This document shows, one piece after another, positions 54,139 to 63,937 of a DNA stretch of 64,000 nucleotides. Within the stretch, counting starts at the first letter, position 1; the number at the start of each line of letters is the position of its first letter. This stretch comes from Dactylis glomerata (Eukaryota; Streptophyta; Magnoliopsida; Poales; Poaceae): contig QXEO01000382.1 of the NCBI GenBank assembly GCA_007115705.1, positions 8,027,318-8,091,317 on the forward strand, written 5' to 3'. A model generated the notes under the pieces. It had not been told where the DNA came from and did not search any database. It saw nothing but the letters and a program-made list of their open reading frames with translations. Both the position numbers and the translations under genes were made by a program.

Positions 54139-54229
54139 CTCCTCCAATTGTAAAAATATTAAATAATTTAATATAACTTTGTATAAAATTTGTACTAAGT
54201 TACTGGTACTCTTTTTTAATCCTAGGGAG
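54139..54229. mobile_element. Degenerate Stowaway-like MITE
   Basis: Starts CTCCTCCAATTG and ends AATCCTAGGGAG, with TA on both sides and an AT-rich interior. It lies about 200 bp upstream of the H2A promoter elements. Confidence 0.5.
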
Positions 54230-54427
54230 TAGAAATTTTCTAGTACACGTACGAGTTCTGATAACAAAAGGGATAAGAAACAAACTAGCCCAGCAAAAAA
54301 TTGTTTAGTAATCATAAGAGAAATGCCTCTTCCCCCGCCTCCCAACTTTCGAATTTCGTTTCACGCGCCCCGGAAACATCATTTGACCGCGAAACGAAAA
54401 AGAAGCGGTGGATAAATTCTCGCGTCC

Positions 54428-54517
54428 TGATTGGCCGAACGGAGCCCTCCACGGATCGCGCCCAAGTAGGGCGAGAAGCCTGCGTCCTGATTGGTGGAAC
54501 CGACCCTCCCACGGATC
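54428..54517 (-). promoter_or_regulatory. Two tandem histone promoter elements (type III octamer plus CCAAT)
   Basis: On the minus strand, 54488-54517 reads GATCCGTG, 14 bases, ACCAATCA, and 54428-54457 reads GATCCGTG, 14 bases, GCCAATCA. The plant histone type III element is GATCCGCG-N14-ACCAATCA, so each copy has one octamer mismatch, with the spacing kept. The copies are exactly 60 bp apart, so they arose by tandem duplication. They lie 150-240 bp upstream of the H2A ATG. Such elements drive S-phase and meristem expression. Confidence 0.7.
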
Positions 54518-54549
54518 GAACCCCGCTCCCGCGAAGCTCCACGGTCCCC

Positions 54550-54556
54550 ATAAAAG
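54550..54556 (+). promoter_or_regulatory. TATA-like box of the H2A gene
   Basis: ATAAAAG, 112 bp before the H2A ATG and downstream of the histone elements. Confidence 0.5.
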
Positions 54557-54667
54557 CCGCGCCCTCGCGGCCGATCCAAATCCACAATTTCATTCCCACC
54601 ACCGCCAGCAGCAGCGCGCGCTCCTCCTCCATCCAGCCGCCAGTTCCACCTGTAGAGCTCGTCGGAG

Positions 54668-55178
54668 ATGGCCGGAAGGAAGGGCGGCGAGAGGAAGAAG
54701 GCGGTGACGCGCTCCGTCAAGGCGGGGCTCCAGTTCCCCGTCGGCCGCATCGGTCGCTACCTCAAGAAGGGACGCTACGCCCAGCGCGTCGGCTCCGGCG
54801 CCCCCGTCTACCTCGCCGCCGTTCTCGAGTACCTCGCCGCCGAGGTAACCACCCATCCCTTCTTCTTCCTCTTGCCCGACGAGTAAGTGTCTTGGTGGTG
54901 TTTTGACGATGGGCTCTTCTCCCTCGCAGGTCCTGGAGCTCGCCGGCAACGCCGCGAAGGACAACAAGAAGACCCGCATCGTGCCGCGCCACCTGCTGCT
55001 CGCCGTCCGCAACGACCAGGAGCTCGGCAAGCTGCTCGCCGGCGTCACCATCGCCCACGGCGGCGTGCTGCCCAACATCAACTCCGTCCTGCTCCCCAAG
55101 AAGGCCGCCGAGAAGGCCGACAAGGAGTCCAAGTCGCCCAAGTCGCCCAAGAAGAAGGCCGCCCCCAAGAAGGCCTAG
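54668..55178 (+). CDS. Histone H2A, H2A.W type
   Basis: Two exons, 54668-54844 and 54930-55178 (intron GTAACC to CGCAG), give 141 residues. H2A pairs with H2B in the nucleosome. The histone fold is complete: MAGRKGGERKKA tail, LQFPVGRIGRYLKKGRYAQR, the APVYLAAVLEYLAAE helix, VLELAGNAAKDNKK, and a docking domain with LPNINSVLLPKK. The C-terminal tail has tandem SPK motifs (ESKSPKSPKKKA), the DNA-binding signature of the plant H2A.W variant, which marks heterochromatin; canonical H2A lacks it. The single intron, at the Glu-Val junction after LEYLAAE, is in the usual plant H2A place. The frame is intact, with histone elements upstream, so the gene is probably functional. It is convergent with the cyclophilin gene. 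Confidence 0.95.
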
Positions 55179-55431
55179 GCAGCTTGCACCGCGTAGCGAT
55201 GGAGGGAGCCAACGTGTCGTGTTGCCTAGCTCCATAGGATGAAGTCATGTGGTTTATTAGTGGTTAGATCTGAAGGTCTCGTGTGTGTGTCGCCTAGCCA
55301 GCGTGTGCCTAGTTCCGTAGGATGAACAAGTCGTTTGGTTAGATCTCGTGTATGTATTTCTGGAACGCCTGCTTGTGTTTGGTCTCGAGTACTTGCTAAT
55401 GGAAATTCAAAACTGAATCTGTTTGCCCTTT

Positions 55432-55497
55432 CAGTCTCCACTCTGTTCAATTGTTCAGTCTCCACTCTGTTCAATTGCTCAGTCTTCACTCTGTTGA
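55432..55497. repeat. 24-bp tandem repeat, about 2.7 copies
   Basis: Units CAGTCTCCACTCTGTTCAAT plus four bases, at 55432, 55456 and 55480 (partial). Confidence 0.9.
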
Positions 55498-56450
55498 TAT
55501 TTCACTTGATCTTGGTGTGCATATGCGATGCTTTTATGTGCAGTCTGATTGCATAGTCTTCTGTTGATTTAGCTTGACACTCCTTATTGCAGTTTAATTA
55601 TTGATAACTGAAGAAAAATACTGATGAACAGATAACTGATCAGCTAATTTTCTTCCATCGAAACATGATATTATCAGCAGTGTTTGTTTTGGATCTGAAA
55701 TCAGCTGTAGCGCTGGTTTGTGTTCAATTTGGTTTGCTGGGTCGCAACTCGCAGGACATCTCCTGTGTGTCTGGGTTCGAGTTCTTGCTAATGGAAGCTG
55801 AAAGTTGAATCGTTTTGCCCTGCCAATCTCCATCTTGTTCAATCATCGTCTGAATCGCCTGGATGCGAAATTGTTGCTGTTGATACTTCGCTGGATCTTA
55901 TCCTTGTGCGCAAACGCGATGCTGCTTCTTCAGTGGAGTTGAGTTGCAGTTCTGTCCTATGGCACCAAATCACCAATGAAATCGCTCTCACGTCTCAAGG
56001 ATACATTCTCTCGTCAGTGTTGTTCTGTGATTTTTTGTCGATTGGAGGCTGTCCTCTTAATTGATGGTTTCATACTAGTTTTCTGTTTCTTGTTTTGAAT
56101 TGGTTGTGGCATTCTTTTTAGCATTGTTTGTTTTGAGGGTTTAGGTTCAGGTAGCAGATTAATTCCCTAAAGGGCTATCCATCCAGAGAGTGAATTATGT
56201 AGGTTGCAGCAAGCTTGCCATACCTTAACTATACAGTGATAATAGGTCTGCAAATAAGGATTGCCCATCGATGATTTAGCATGCTTCAGCAAGCAGCAAC
56301 TTTCGCCAGGAAGGTCAAATTAGCACTCTCCATTTTTTTTTTGAAGATTGGATTGCATTTTTTTCTTTCAATAACTGGCTAGAGCTCTGAAATTAATCAC
56401 TGCTTGCAAGAGAGTTACTATCGCACCATATGTGTTTATTTCCTTTAGAT

Positions 56451-56504
56451 CTGGTAATCAACAACAAATGTCACGGCCTGGTAATCAACAACAAATGTCA
56501 CGGC
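56451..56504. repeat. 27-bp perfect tandem duplication
   Basis: CTGGTAATCAACAACAAATG plus seven bases, at 56451-56477 and again at 56478-56504. Confidence 0.95.
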
Positions 56505-56878
56505 AGTCTGAAAAAAACTTTGCATTAGCATTACAAATCATTCACTGACTGCACCTTGTATCATCAGTGCGTACTGCGCCTCTCCGGGAGAGACTCTCCC
56601 CTTTCAAATCTACATATATAGCCTTCAAATCTGCCCTTCATTCTGAAAAAACTAAAATAAGACACCTGAATGGCTGAGTAGGAACCAAACCTGATCCACT
56701 CATAGGCATGAGAACATACTTGATAGCTGTACCAGTAGTTAAGCCAACAGTTACTCGCTGATTACAGATATTAATTTCAACTCAGTATGATCCCTAACTA
56801 CTTGGATAAAGCCCCACGAGATGAGTTCCGGCAAAATCTAGAGGCCGAGATGGAAGACGACAGATAGCCATCTGACAC

Positions 56879-59800
56879 TTAAACCACTGGAAGCTCCCCG
56901 CACTCGCTGATGACCACCTTCTTCTTCGGACGGTCACCTCTGTCAGTCTCCGACGACTCTACCAGACTCACGATGTCCATGCCTTCGAGAACCTGGCCAA
57001 AGACAACGTGTCTCCCATCCAGCCATGGTGTCTGCAACCAAGGTAGCAGTCACGCCAGTTTGGGAATAGTCAACAAACATGGAACTTCACAATCCATAAA
57101 AACTGAAGCAGCCGTAAAAAAGGGTACGACTTAGCTACCTTGACAGTGCAGATGAAAAATTGGCTGCCGTTGGTGTTTGGTCCAGCGTTAGCCATGCTGA
57201 GCACTCCAGGTCCAGTATGAACCACTAGAAACAGTAATTGAAATCCAACCATCAGTTAGCATGGAACTTGAAACACAGATATCATGATACAGGCTATTTT
57301 AGTGTAACACATACATTTGAAGTTCTCATCCTTAAAGGTGCGGCCGTAGATGCTTTTCCCTCCAGTACCCTGAAATCATTGATTTTCAATTATTTCACAG
57401 GCGATCACGTTTCTAAGCTATCTCAAGTGTCAACTGCAGACTTTGCCCATGAATAAGTTAGTGAGCATCAAAGGTGGATAGTGCAACTTCTATTCCAGTG
57501 AAAATGCAGATCATACACAAAATTATTATGCATAAATATGGAGAACAAGGACTCGATGTCAGTCTCATCGTAATCTAATTGTGAAGCCACTGATCACAAA
57601 ACAAATAAGGATGTAACTGCACTCCTGCAAGTGACTAATGACAAACAAACAGCAATGTTCCAAGGCCAAATGCACTATGGCAAGAATGTGAAATGTTGAG
57701 AGCAGTACAGGGATCTTAACACCTGTACATGCTATATTCATCTCTATCCGCAAAATAAATGCTTAAACATCACAAACCAAAGTACTCAAATAGCTAACTT
57801 ACAATTCAATTTTCTTTAACCCAAGAATGAACGAACTAAAACAGGTAGAATTATGCTCAATGGATCTATTCAATCTTGTGAGCAAAGGTATTTGCATAGT
57901 AGCAAGTGATATAGTCCAAACTTATCTTAATCTATTATGCAAGTACCCTAAAATTCAGTTGCGGAGGCAGCTCATCCATGGAGCCTTGGCAAAATACACA
58001 TGCACATGGCTAATGGACATTTTCGCATGGAAGCTGCACATCAATTCATTTCCCTGCTATGATTTCAGCTGGCATTGCATTCAAAGCCTGGACAGCTGCC
58101 CAGGGTAGCCGGGAGGTGGCTCTGCCGCTGCTGAAATTATGAGTTTCTGTTTATTCAGGCATAATAGTTGAAAGCTGCATGTTTCAATTTAGGTTATCCT
58201 TGGGTTCAACTGCAGAACTACTTCACCCATGCATAAGTTAAGTGAGCATCAAAGGTGGACTATGCAACTTGTATTCCAGTAAAATGCAGATCAAACGCAG
58301 AATTATGTATGTGTCAATGTCCTTATAATCTAACCAAGGAGATACTGATTGCAAATTAAACAAGGATGTAAATGCATGTGCGCAAGTGACTAATGACAGA
58401 CAAAAAAGGATGCAAATCCAAGGCAAAAATGCACGATTAGAAATTTTTGAAATATTGGTACGTGAGCAAAGCTAGTGCAATGATCTAAAACACTTGTACA
58501 GGACAGATTCTCTCTTTGTACAGCAAAAAGTAAACTACAATGCAACATAAAAAGTGAAATACTTGGTACAATAAACAATGAGCTGAAACAGGTGATTGTG
58601 CAAAATAAAAATAAATAAATGAATATGTTCAATCTTGTGAGCAAAAGTATTTGCATGGTAGCAAGTGATAGTCTTTAAGTCATCCTTGATGACAGAGGTA
58701 TTTGCATGTTAATCTTGTGAACAAAGGTATTTGCATGTAATCTGCACAGCATAAAGACGCGTGTGCAATAAACTAGAATAAACTGCACACATACGTTGCC
58801 CTTGTCAAAGTCTCCACCCTGAATCATGAAGTCCTTGATGACGCGGTGGAAACTCGACCCCTTGTACCCGAACCCTTTCTCCCCTGCCAAAAAACGGAGA
58901 ACCTTGTCAAGCACCTGACAAGGAGAATCTTTTAACAGAACACATAGTCCCTCGTACCAGTGCAAAGAGCACGGAAGTTCTCGACGGTCTGTGGAACATC
59001 GTCCCCATACAGCCCGATGACGATTCTCCCGACGTCCTTCCCCACAGGGTTCCCGATGCTTATGTCGAAATACACCTTGTTTGTAACTTTGGACTGCAGG
59101 TCGGTTGCCTGCAACACATGAAAGAACTGCATCAACACCATGACAATGTAACATATGAATACGATGCGTGCAACCACAAAAGCGGCATACCAGGTACACC
59201 ATGGTGAAATCAACATTTGCAGTAACATAGCGTATTTGCTTCATCAGACCGCCAGCAACAACACTAACTGAACTTTAACACTAACGCATGCCATACTCAC
59301 GTATTATTCGCTGCATCTGACTAACACACACAGAACCTAGCCTAGCGGTTATCAGAAGAAATTATGTGATGATAGACATCAATTTATAAGTATTCACAGA
59401 AAAATTTCAGTGAGTGACTTAAAAAAAATCATACATAATTCTGGAGAATTTTCCATGAATGCTACAACTTGGCATGGCTAGGATACATAAATCTGAAAAC
59501 CCTGCACCATGAAAAGATAAACGAAAAAGTGAGGTACACTAACTGAACTTAATGAACTACACTACCACATGCCCTACTGATGTATGACCCCCTCCATATA
59601 ACGCTCCCTGAAATTGTAACCCAACGGTTATCTGAAAAATCCTGGGATGATAAGCCTCATTTTGAAATGAACAAACACTAGCACATGCCATACACTTTAA
59701 TGGTTTCCCTGCATCTAACACTCCCTGAACCTAGCCTAACGGTTATCAGAAGATATTGTTTGACGATAAACCTCATCTTGTGATTCCATTTACTGGATAA

Positions 59801-60243
59801 TTTCATTGAGGTGGCTTAACTAGTTATGGATAATTGTAGAGAATTTTTTATGAGCACTACAGCTGCTACAGCTAGGGCACAGAGTTGCGGGAATGTTCTT
59901 CACATCAGACAATCCAGAGCATAGATAAAAAACGCCAGCTTTACATAGGGTTCGGCGCTGGCGGAAGTGACGAAGCGCGAGCGGCTGTGGGGGCCTCCGG
60001 AGATGGAGACGGAGACGGCCGGAGACGCGACGCGGCCGCCGCGGAGGGAGAGGAGCGGCGACGACGGTGACCTGGATGCGAGGAGGGACGCCCTCTGCGC
60101 CGCCGCCGGGCGCGCCATGGCCTGCAATAATCGAAAAGCACAATACAGGAGTCAGGAGGAGGGAGACGACGATGCAGAGCTGCCGCCATTGGAGGCGAAG
60201 GGAGGATGCTCACGAGTGTGGCGAAGGAGGTCGCGGCCGCCAT
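56879..60243 (-). CDS. CYP20-2: Plastid (thylakoid-lumen type) cyclophilin, peptidyl-prolyl isomerase
   Basis: Seven exons on the minus strand, 60214-60243, 59945-60121, 58958-59108, 58795-58883, 57315-57369, 57139-57224 and 56879-57031, total 741 nt, giving 246 residues with all phases matching. It catalyses cis-trans isomerisation of proline bonds. The Ser/Arg/Ala-rich N-terminus (about 1-70, MAAATSFATL then AMARPAAAQ) looks like a plastid transit peptide; SKVTNKVYFDISIGNPVGKD matches CYP20-2 (TLP20). The catalytic core is complete: FHRVIKDFMIQGGDF (Arg and Gln of the active site), FKDENFKL, SMANAGPNTNGSQFFI, and TPWLDGRHVVFGQV with the Trp and His of the pocket. The C-terminus is ECGELPVV. 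I start at 60243 because the 30-nt first exon has a GTGAGC donor and keeps the frame. An obvious hydrophobic lumen signal is not seen, so lumen targeting is inferred from family. Confidence 0.9.
57420..58680. repeat. Direct duplication inside cyclophilin intron (between exons 4 and 5 from the start)
   Basis: The segment 57420-57910 is repeated, diverged, at 58210-58680: shared blocks include GAGCATCAAAGGTGGA, ATTCCAGT-AAAATGCAGATCA, GCAAGTGACTAATGACA and TTCAATCTTGTGAGCAAA, in the same order. A third partial copy of the last block follows at 58705-58745. The spacing is about 785 bp. Confidence 0.75.
59320..59875. repeat. Triplicated segment inside cyclophilin intron 2
   Basis: Three related units of about 90-150 bp, near 59325-59475, 59600-59690 and 59715-59870, each with a CTGAA-CTAGCCTA-CGGTTATC-type block followed by GATGATAA-CTCAT and, in two of them, GGAGAATTTT and onward. 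They are diverged direct repeats and not coding. Confidence 0.65.
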
Positions 60244-61108
60244 TGTTGGAGGGGAACGTGGGGAGGAGAGGTTTCAGGATGGAACTATGGCTCGGTTCGG
60301 ATTTTTTCCAGGTTTGTCGAGATGGCAAAAAAGAAAAATGGGGGTATTTTTCCGCATTTTCATTGCTGCCGAGAGGGAATTGGCCTGGCTGCTAGTCTGA
60401 AACTCTGAATATGGACAAGGTTCTTGTGGAGACTGACTCTCAGCCTCTTAGGTGCTCGTGAATTTATGGGAATCCAGAACAGGAAACAGATCCTCAATTA
60501 TGCCCCTTCTTCTACAATTTACCATACAACATTACTAGCACTCTTTGTTTTGAGCTTGTTTAACTGCAAAAAAAAAGGTGAACTATGTATGTTGCAGCAA
60601 GCGTGTCATACCTCAACTAAGCAGAGTGACAATGGGTCTACAAATTGGAGCTTATATTTGACAAACTTAATCAAAGAATCCCCATCGACGAGTTACCTTA
60701 TTTCAGCAAGCAGCGATTTCACGCAGGAAGGCAGATTAGCACTCTCCAATACATATGCTATAACTGGCCAGAGCTCTGAAATTAGTTACAACAGTCTGAA
60801 AAAAATCGTGCATCAAAGCTATATAGACATGTGCAAAAGAAAGTTGCAGACTCGCATGGTTCATACTCCCTTTGATCGGAAATAAGGGTCGTTGACTTAG
60901 TATAAAATTTATACTAAGCTAGTACAATATCACCGACATTTATTCCCAATCGAAGGATTATTATTCTGCATAAATGTAATAATCAGACAAAAGAGATTGA
61001 TAAAGAGGTTTTATGGTACCTCTAATGAATAATAGTCCTATGATTTTGTTCATCTAAAGGTTCACAAGATTTGATACTGGTATAAAAAACGTGACAAATC
61101 TATAATAA
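60244..61108. other. Upstream region of the cyclophilin gene
   Basis: It includes the cyclophilin leader and promoter (no certain TATA box) and the 60575-60830 copy of the sequence at 56185-56530. ORFs such as 60424-60885 have no recognisable domain and overlap that repeat. Confidence 0.5.
60866..60957. mobile_element. Stowaway-like MITE, right end damaged
   Basis: It starts CTCCCTTTGATCGGAAATAA after TA, and its other end is the near complement TTATTCCCAATCGAAGG, lacking the last few bases. The interior contains a TATAAAATTTATACTAAG palindromic core, as in Triticeae Stowaway elements. Confidence 0.7.
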
Positions 61109-61479
61109 TCTCTACTAATAATACGGCTTGAGGACGTGATGGTTCAAAAACCATGGTACGTAAAAAAACCGATCTAAAATTTTGGTATGTCAAAAAATTC
61201 GGTCGTAGTACATCAATAAAACCGGACAGGATCGTACCGTTTTGTCCGTCTCCCAGACGCGCACACCTCCGTGGTCAACTCCTCCTCGAGGCCACCCAAA
61301 TTTCCTCGAAAAACTAAAACCACATAGCTATGGACCCGTAGGGCTTATTCGGACCATCTATTTTTGCCCTAAGATCCGTGCACTGGGTTCTATACATTGC
61401 AGAAAGCCCCCTAAATTACTACAATTTCTGCCGCGAGGTCCTGGATGCCGGTGCGTCCGCGAGAACCCGCACCGCGCGT

Positions 61480-61945
61480 GTCCACCAGCGACCGTGCGTG
61501 CTCGTCGGCCTGGCTCGTCGCCGCGCGCACCAGCCGGGCCGCGTGCGCTACCGGGCTCGACACCACCTCCCCCACCGTCGCCGACACCGACGTCCGGATC
61601 ACCGCGTTCTAGAAGTACCCCACCGGGAGCAGCAGCTCCAGCCGCGCGCGCATGTCCACCATGGAGTAGAGCCGCGTCTCCGCCGACGCCGGCAGGGCCC
61701 GGGCCCGCCACACGCACTGCCACGCCAGCGCCACCACGACGCCTTCAGCGCCCCCCGACACCAGGATGATGGCGCTCGCGTACGTCGCCGTCGACACCGG
61801 GTCCACCGGCTCCGGCTTGTACTCCACGTGGTCGTACAGCACCGCGCAGTCCCGGGCGCGCCGCCAGCAGCGCGTGGTCGAAGCACGGCTCCACGGGCAA
61901 CGTCTCCGCGCCGCGGGAGATGCTCGACGCCAGCCTCGCCCTGCT
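61480..61945 (-). pseudogene. BAHD acyltransferase (HCT-like) fragment
   Basis: Minus-strand frames give ARLASSISRGAETLP, then HVEYKPEPVDPVSTATYASA, then CVWRARALPASAETRLYSMV and VGEVVSSPVAHAARLVRAAT. These are consecutive parts of plant hydroxycinnamoyl-transferase-type BAHD enzymes (central region to middle of the second domain). The N-terminal HxxxD and C-terminal DFGWG motifs are absent. The frame is broken at least twice (a stop after LLPVGYF near 61610 and an indel near 61850), so it cannot encode an enzyme. Confidence 0.65.
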
Positions 61946-61949
61946 CCAG

Positions 61950-62030
61950 AACGTCGAGCAGGTTGCTTGGGACGTCCCCGCGCACGCGCTGCGCGATACC
62001 CTCCACCACGGTCGTCTTCCCCACTCCCAG
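61950..62030 (-). pseudogene. HSP101/ClpB Walker A fragment
   Basis: LGVGKTTVVEGIAQRVRGDV and the following PSNLLDV match the Walker A region of the first ATPase domain of HSP101. The residues before it do not (the GEP of GEPGVGKT is missing), and it is followed directly by BAHD sequence, so this is an isolated piece of about 25 codons. Confidence 0.7.
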
Positions 62031-62144
62031 CAGCAAGAAAGGAGCACTGAAAGAAATGTTCCCCGTTTCTGCTTGCCAAGACCACGAGCGCTCAGGAATC
62101 AAAATTCCAAAACCACGCCCTGAAAATCAAATCAATAATGCACA

Positions 62145-62370
62145 CCTTCTTCCTCCCAGAAGTAACGGAGCGCGAGAGGAGCAGAGTAATGGGACGGCAA
62201 TGCAAGGAACAGAGTAATATAGAAACAGAGGGAGAACCGGGTCACTCCAAAAATCAAACTGCAAAATCAGTAGCGCACAACTTCTCTTCCTCCCCGAAGC
62301 AGAAGAGCCAGATGGGCACGAGAGAAGCAGAGTAATGGCGCAGAAATACAAGGAACAGAGGAACGCAGAG
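62145..62370. repeat. Direct repeat of about 90 bp between the gene fragments
   Basis: 62145-62240 and 62278-62370 share CTTCCTCCC-GAAG, GAGCAGAGTAATGG and CAAGGAACAGAG-AA blocks in order. It lies between the two HSP101 pieces. Confidence 0.7.
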
Positions 62371-62394
62371 GTCGATTTGGGGATGCTTGCTCAC

Positions 62395-62465
62395 ATGATG
62401 CGGTGCTTGGTCCAGAGGATGGAGTAGTGGTGGAAGTCGCCAGTGGGGTCGAATGGGAGGTCATA
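62395..62465 (-). pseudogene. Xyloglucan endotransglucosylase/hydrolase (XTH) fragment
   Basis: RYDLPFDPTGDFHHYSILWT plus a few residues matches the conserved FDPT-x-DFHxYSILW segment of GH16 XTH enzymes, which lies after the catalytic motif. It is fused within a few bases to the end of the HSP101 N-domain fragment and stops soon after. Only about 24 codons are present. Confidence 0.6.
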
Positions 62466-62968
62466 GCGCTTGAAAGCTGGAGTCGCCGGACGCGGACTCC
62501 ACCTTGCGCCCACCGTCGGCGCCGCCGTGGAGCCTCTCGAGCTTTGCGCGCAACCTGGGATGCGGGCACGCCGGCCTCCTTGAGGCAGTCTGCGATCTGC
62601 GCATTCTCGAGAAGGCAGAGCAGCAGCTGGTCGACGGCCAGGTGGGTGTCGCCGCGCTTTTTCTGGGCGGACTGCGCGCGGCAGATGGCCTTGATGAGCG
62701 CCGTGGACGCCGGCACGGTGTCCGGCGGCGGCGACTGCGAAGGCAGCTTCTTGAGCGCGCCGGCGAGCACGCGCTCGAAGGAGTCCCCGGCGGACGCGTT
62801 CCCGCCGAATGCCTGCGCGACTGCCTGCCGTAGGATCCCGGCCTTGCCCCCCGCCAGCGCTGCCGCAAGGTGAAGCGGCATGATCTGCGCGTGGCCGGCC
62901 TCCGACGCCTCCTCGTGCGCCGCCTCCAATGCCTCGTTGGTCTTGTGTGTGAAGTTGTCCGGATTCGT
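62466..62968 (-). pseudogene. HSP101: HSP101/ClpB N-terminal domain fragment
   Basis: It encodes the Clp N-domain of the cytosolic disaggregase HSP101: NPDNFTHKTNEALEAAHEEA, HAQIMPLHLAAALAGGKAG, SFERVLAGALKKLPSQSPPP, HLAVDQLLLCLLENAQIADC. The family start Met is replaced by Thr (ACG at 62966-62968). A frameshift near 62560 moves the continuation (RAKLERLHGG, VESASGDSSFQAL) to another frame. Both show that it is a pseudogene. HSP101 normally runs to about 910 residues; only about 165 are here. An upstream in-frame ATG (63037) adds unrelated residues. Confidence 0.85.
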
Positions 62969-63060
62969 GCGCCGCCACCGGCGGAGGGGAATTGATGAGT
63001 GAGCCTGAGCCGTGAGCCCGTGACTCCACAAGCGCAAGAGGCAAGAGGTGCTCTGGTGGT

Positions 63061-63937
63061 GGGGGATTTTACTTTTTGCCCTATTTTACTTAGGTACTCT
63101 ACAATTTGCCCTCTTTTACTTTGACATCACTTTTTTGCCATTCTTTACTTTGTCAAATTATTATTTGCCCCGTAACATGTTAGCCCCACACCTAAAGACC
63201 AAAATGGCCCCATGTACATGTGCGTGCTGGGTTGAAGTTGAGCTCGTACCCGAACGAGATTCCCAATCCAACCGGCGGCGGCCGCTTGCTGCTCCTCCAC
63301 CAGACCGAGCTATGCTACTGCTACACCTTGAGTTCAGGCCATGGAAGAGAAGGGAGGCGAAGTGAAGGCTCGATTCCTTCCCCGTACTGGGCAGGCAGCA
63401 CCCCTCCGCATGCCCCAATGCTTGCGACTCGGCTGCCTCTTCGTCTCTCTCCCCGCAGTCTCCTCTCGCATCTCCTCCCTAGCTGCGGTGCGCCCTCCAC
63501 AAGCTCGTCGTCCAGTTTCGCCGCTTGTTCCTCTAACCTCCTTGCTCGTTGGCCAGTCGCCGCCGTACATGCCTTGTTCAGCCGCCGCCGCCGTCCATGC
63601 CTTAATCGGCCGCCGGCGCCCATGGCTTGTTTGGCGAGCCCCCAAACTGCACCAATCTTCCCCTTCTCTTTGCTTGAGCCAGCGATTCGCGAGAGATGCG
63701 ACAGGTCGGCCAAGGTGCGCCGGCGGCAAGCTATCTAGGGTTCTTCACTAGTGTTCTTCTAAACAGGGGCAATTCGGTCTTGGTATTTTTTTCATAAATC
63801 CTCGTAAGACAAGAAAATAAATCAAAAGGGCAAATAATAAATTGGCAAAGTAAAACGTGGCAAAAAAGAGAAGTCAAAGTAAAAGAGGGCAAATTGTAGA
63901 GTACCCAAGTAAAATAGGGCAAAAAATAAAATTCCCC
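63061..63937. mobile_element. MULE (Mutator-like) element with long terminal inverted repeats
   Basis: The terminal inverted repeats are about 120 bp (63061-63180 and 63815-63937), sharing TTTTGCCCTATTTTACTT, GGTACTCTACAATTTGCCCT and CTTTTACTTTGAC in order. They are bounded by a perfect 9-bp target duplication TCTGGTGGT (63052-63060 and 63938-63946), diagnostic of Mutator. The interior (63190-63740) is GC-rich and has overlapping ORFs in both directions but no transposase. It may be a captured host fragment (Pack-MULE), but I do not recognise the source. Confidence 0.92.

Larger units (their letters stand above)
55179..56878. other. Intergenic region between H2A and cyclophilin
   Basis: It contains the H2A 3' region, two small tandem repeats (listed), and a diverged duplication: 55383-55450 resembles 55776-55845 (CGAGTACTTGCTAATGGAA versus CGAGTTCTTGCTAATGGAA and onward). 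The stretch 56185-56530 resembles 60575-60830 on the other side of the cyclophilin gene. No gene is seen. Confidence 0.6.

Noticed and set aside
61378..62217. 279-codon plus-strand ORF across the gene-fragment region
   Set aside because: It is the reverse frame of the BAHD and HSP101 fragments and is Arg/Pro/His-rich without domains.
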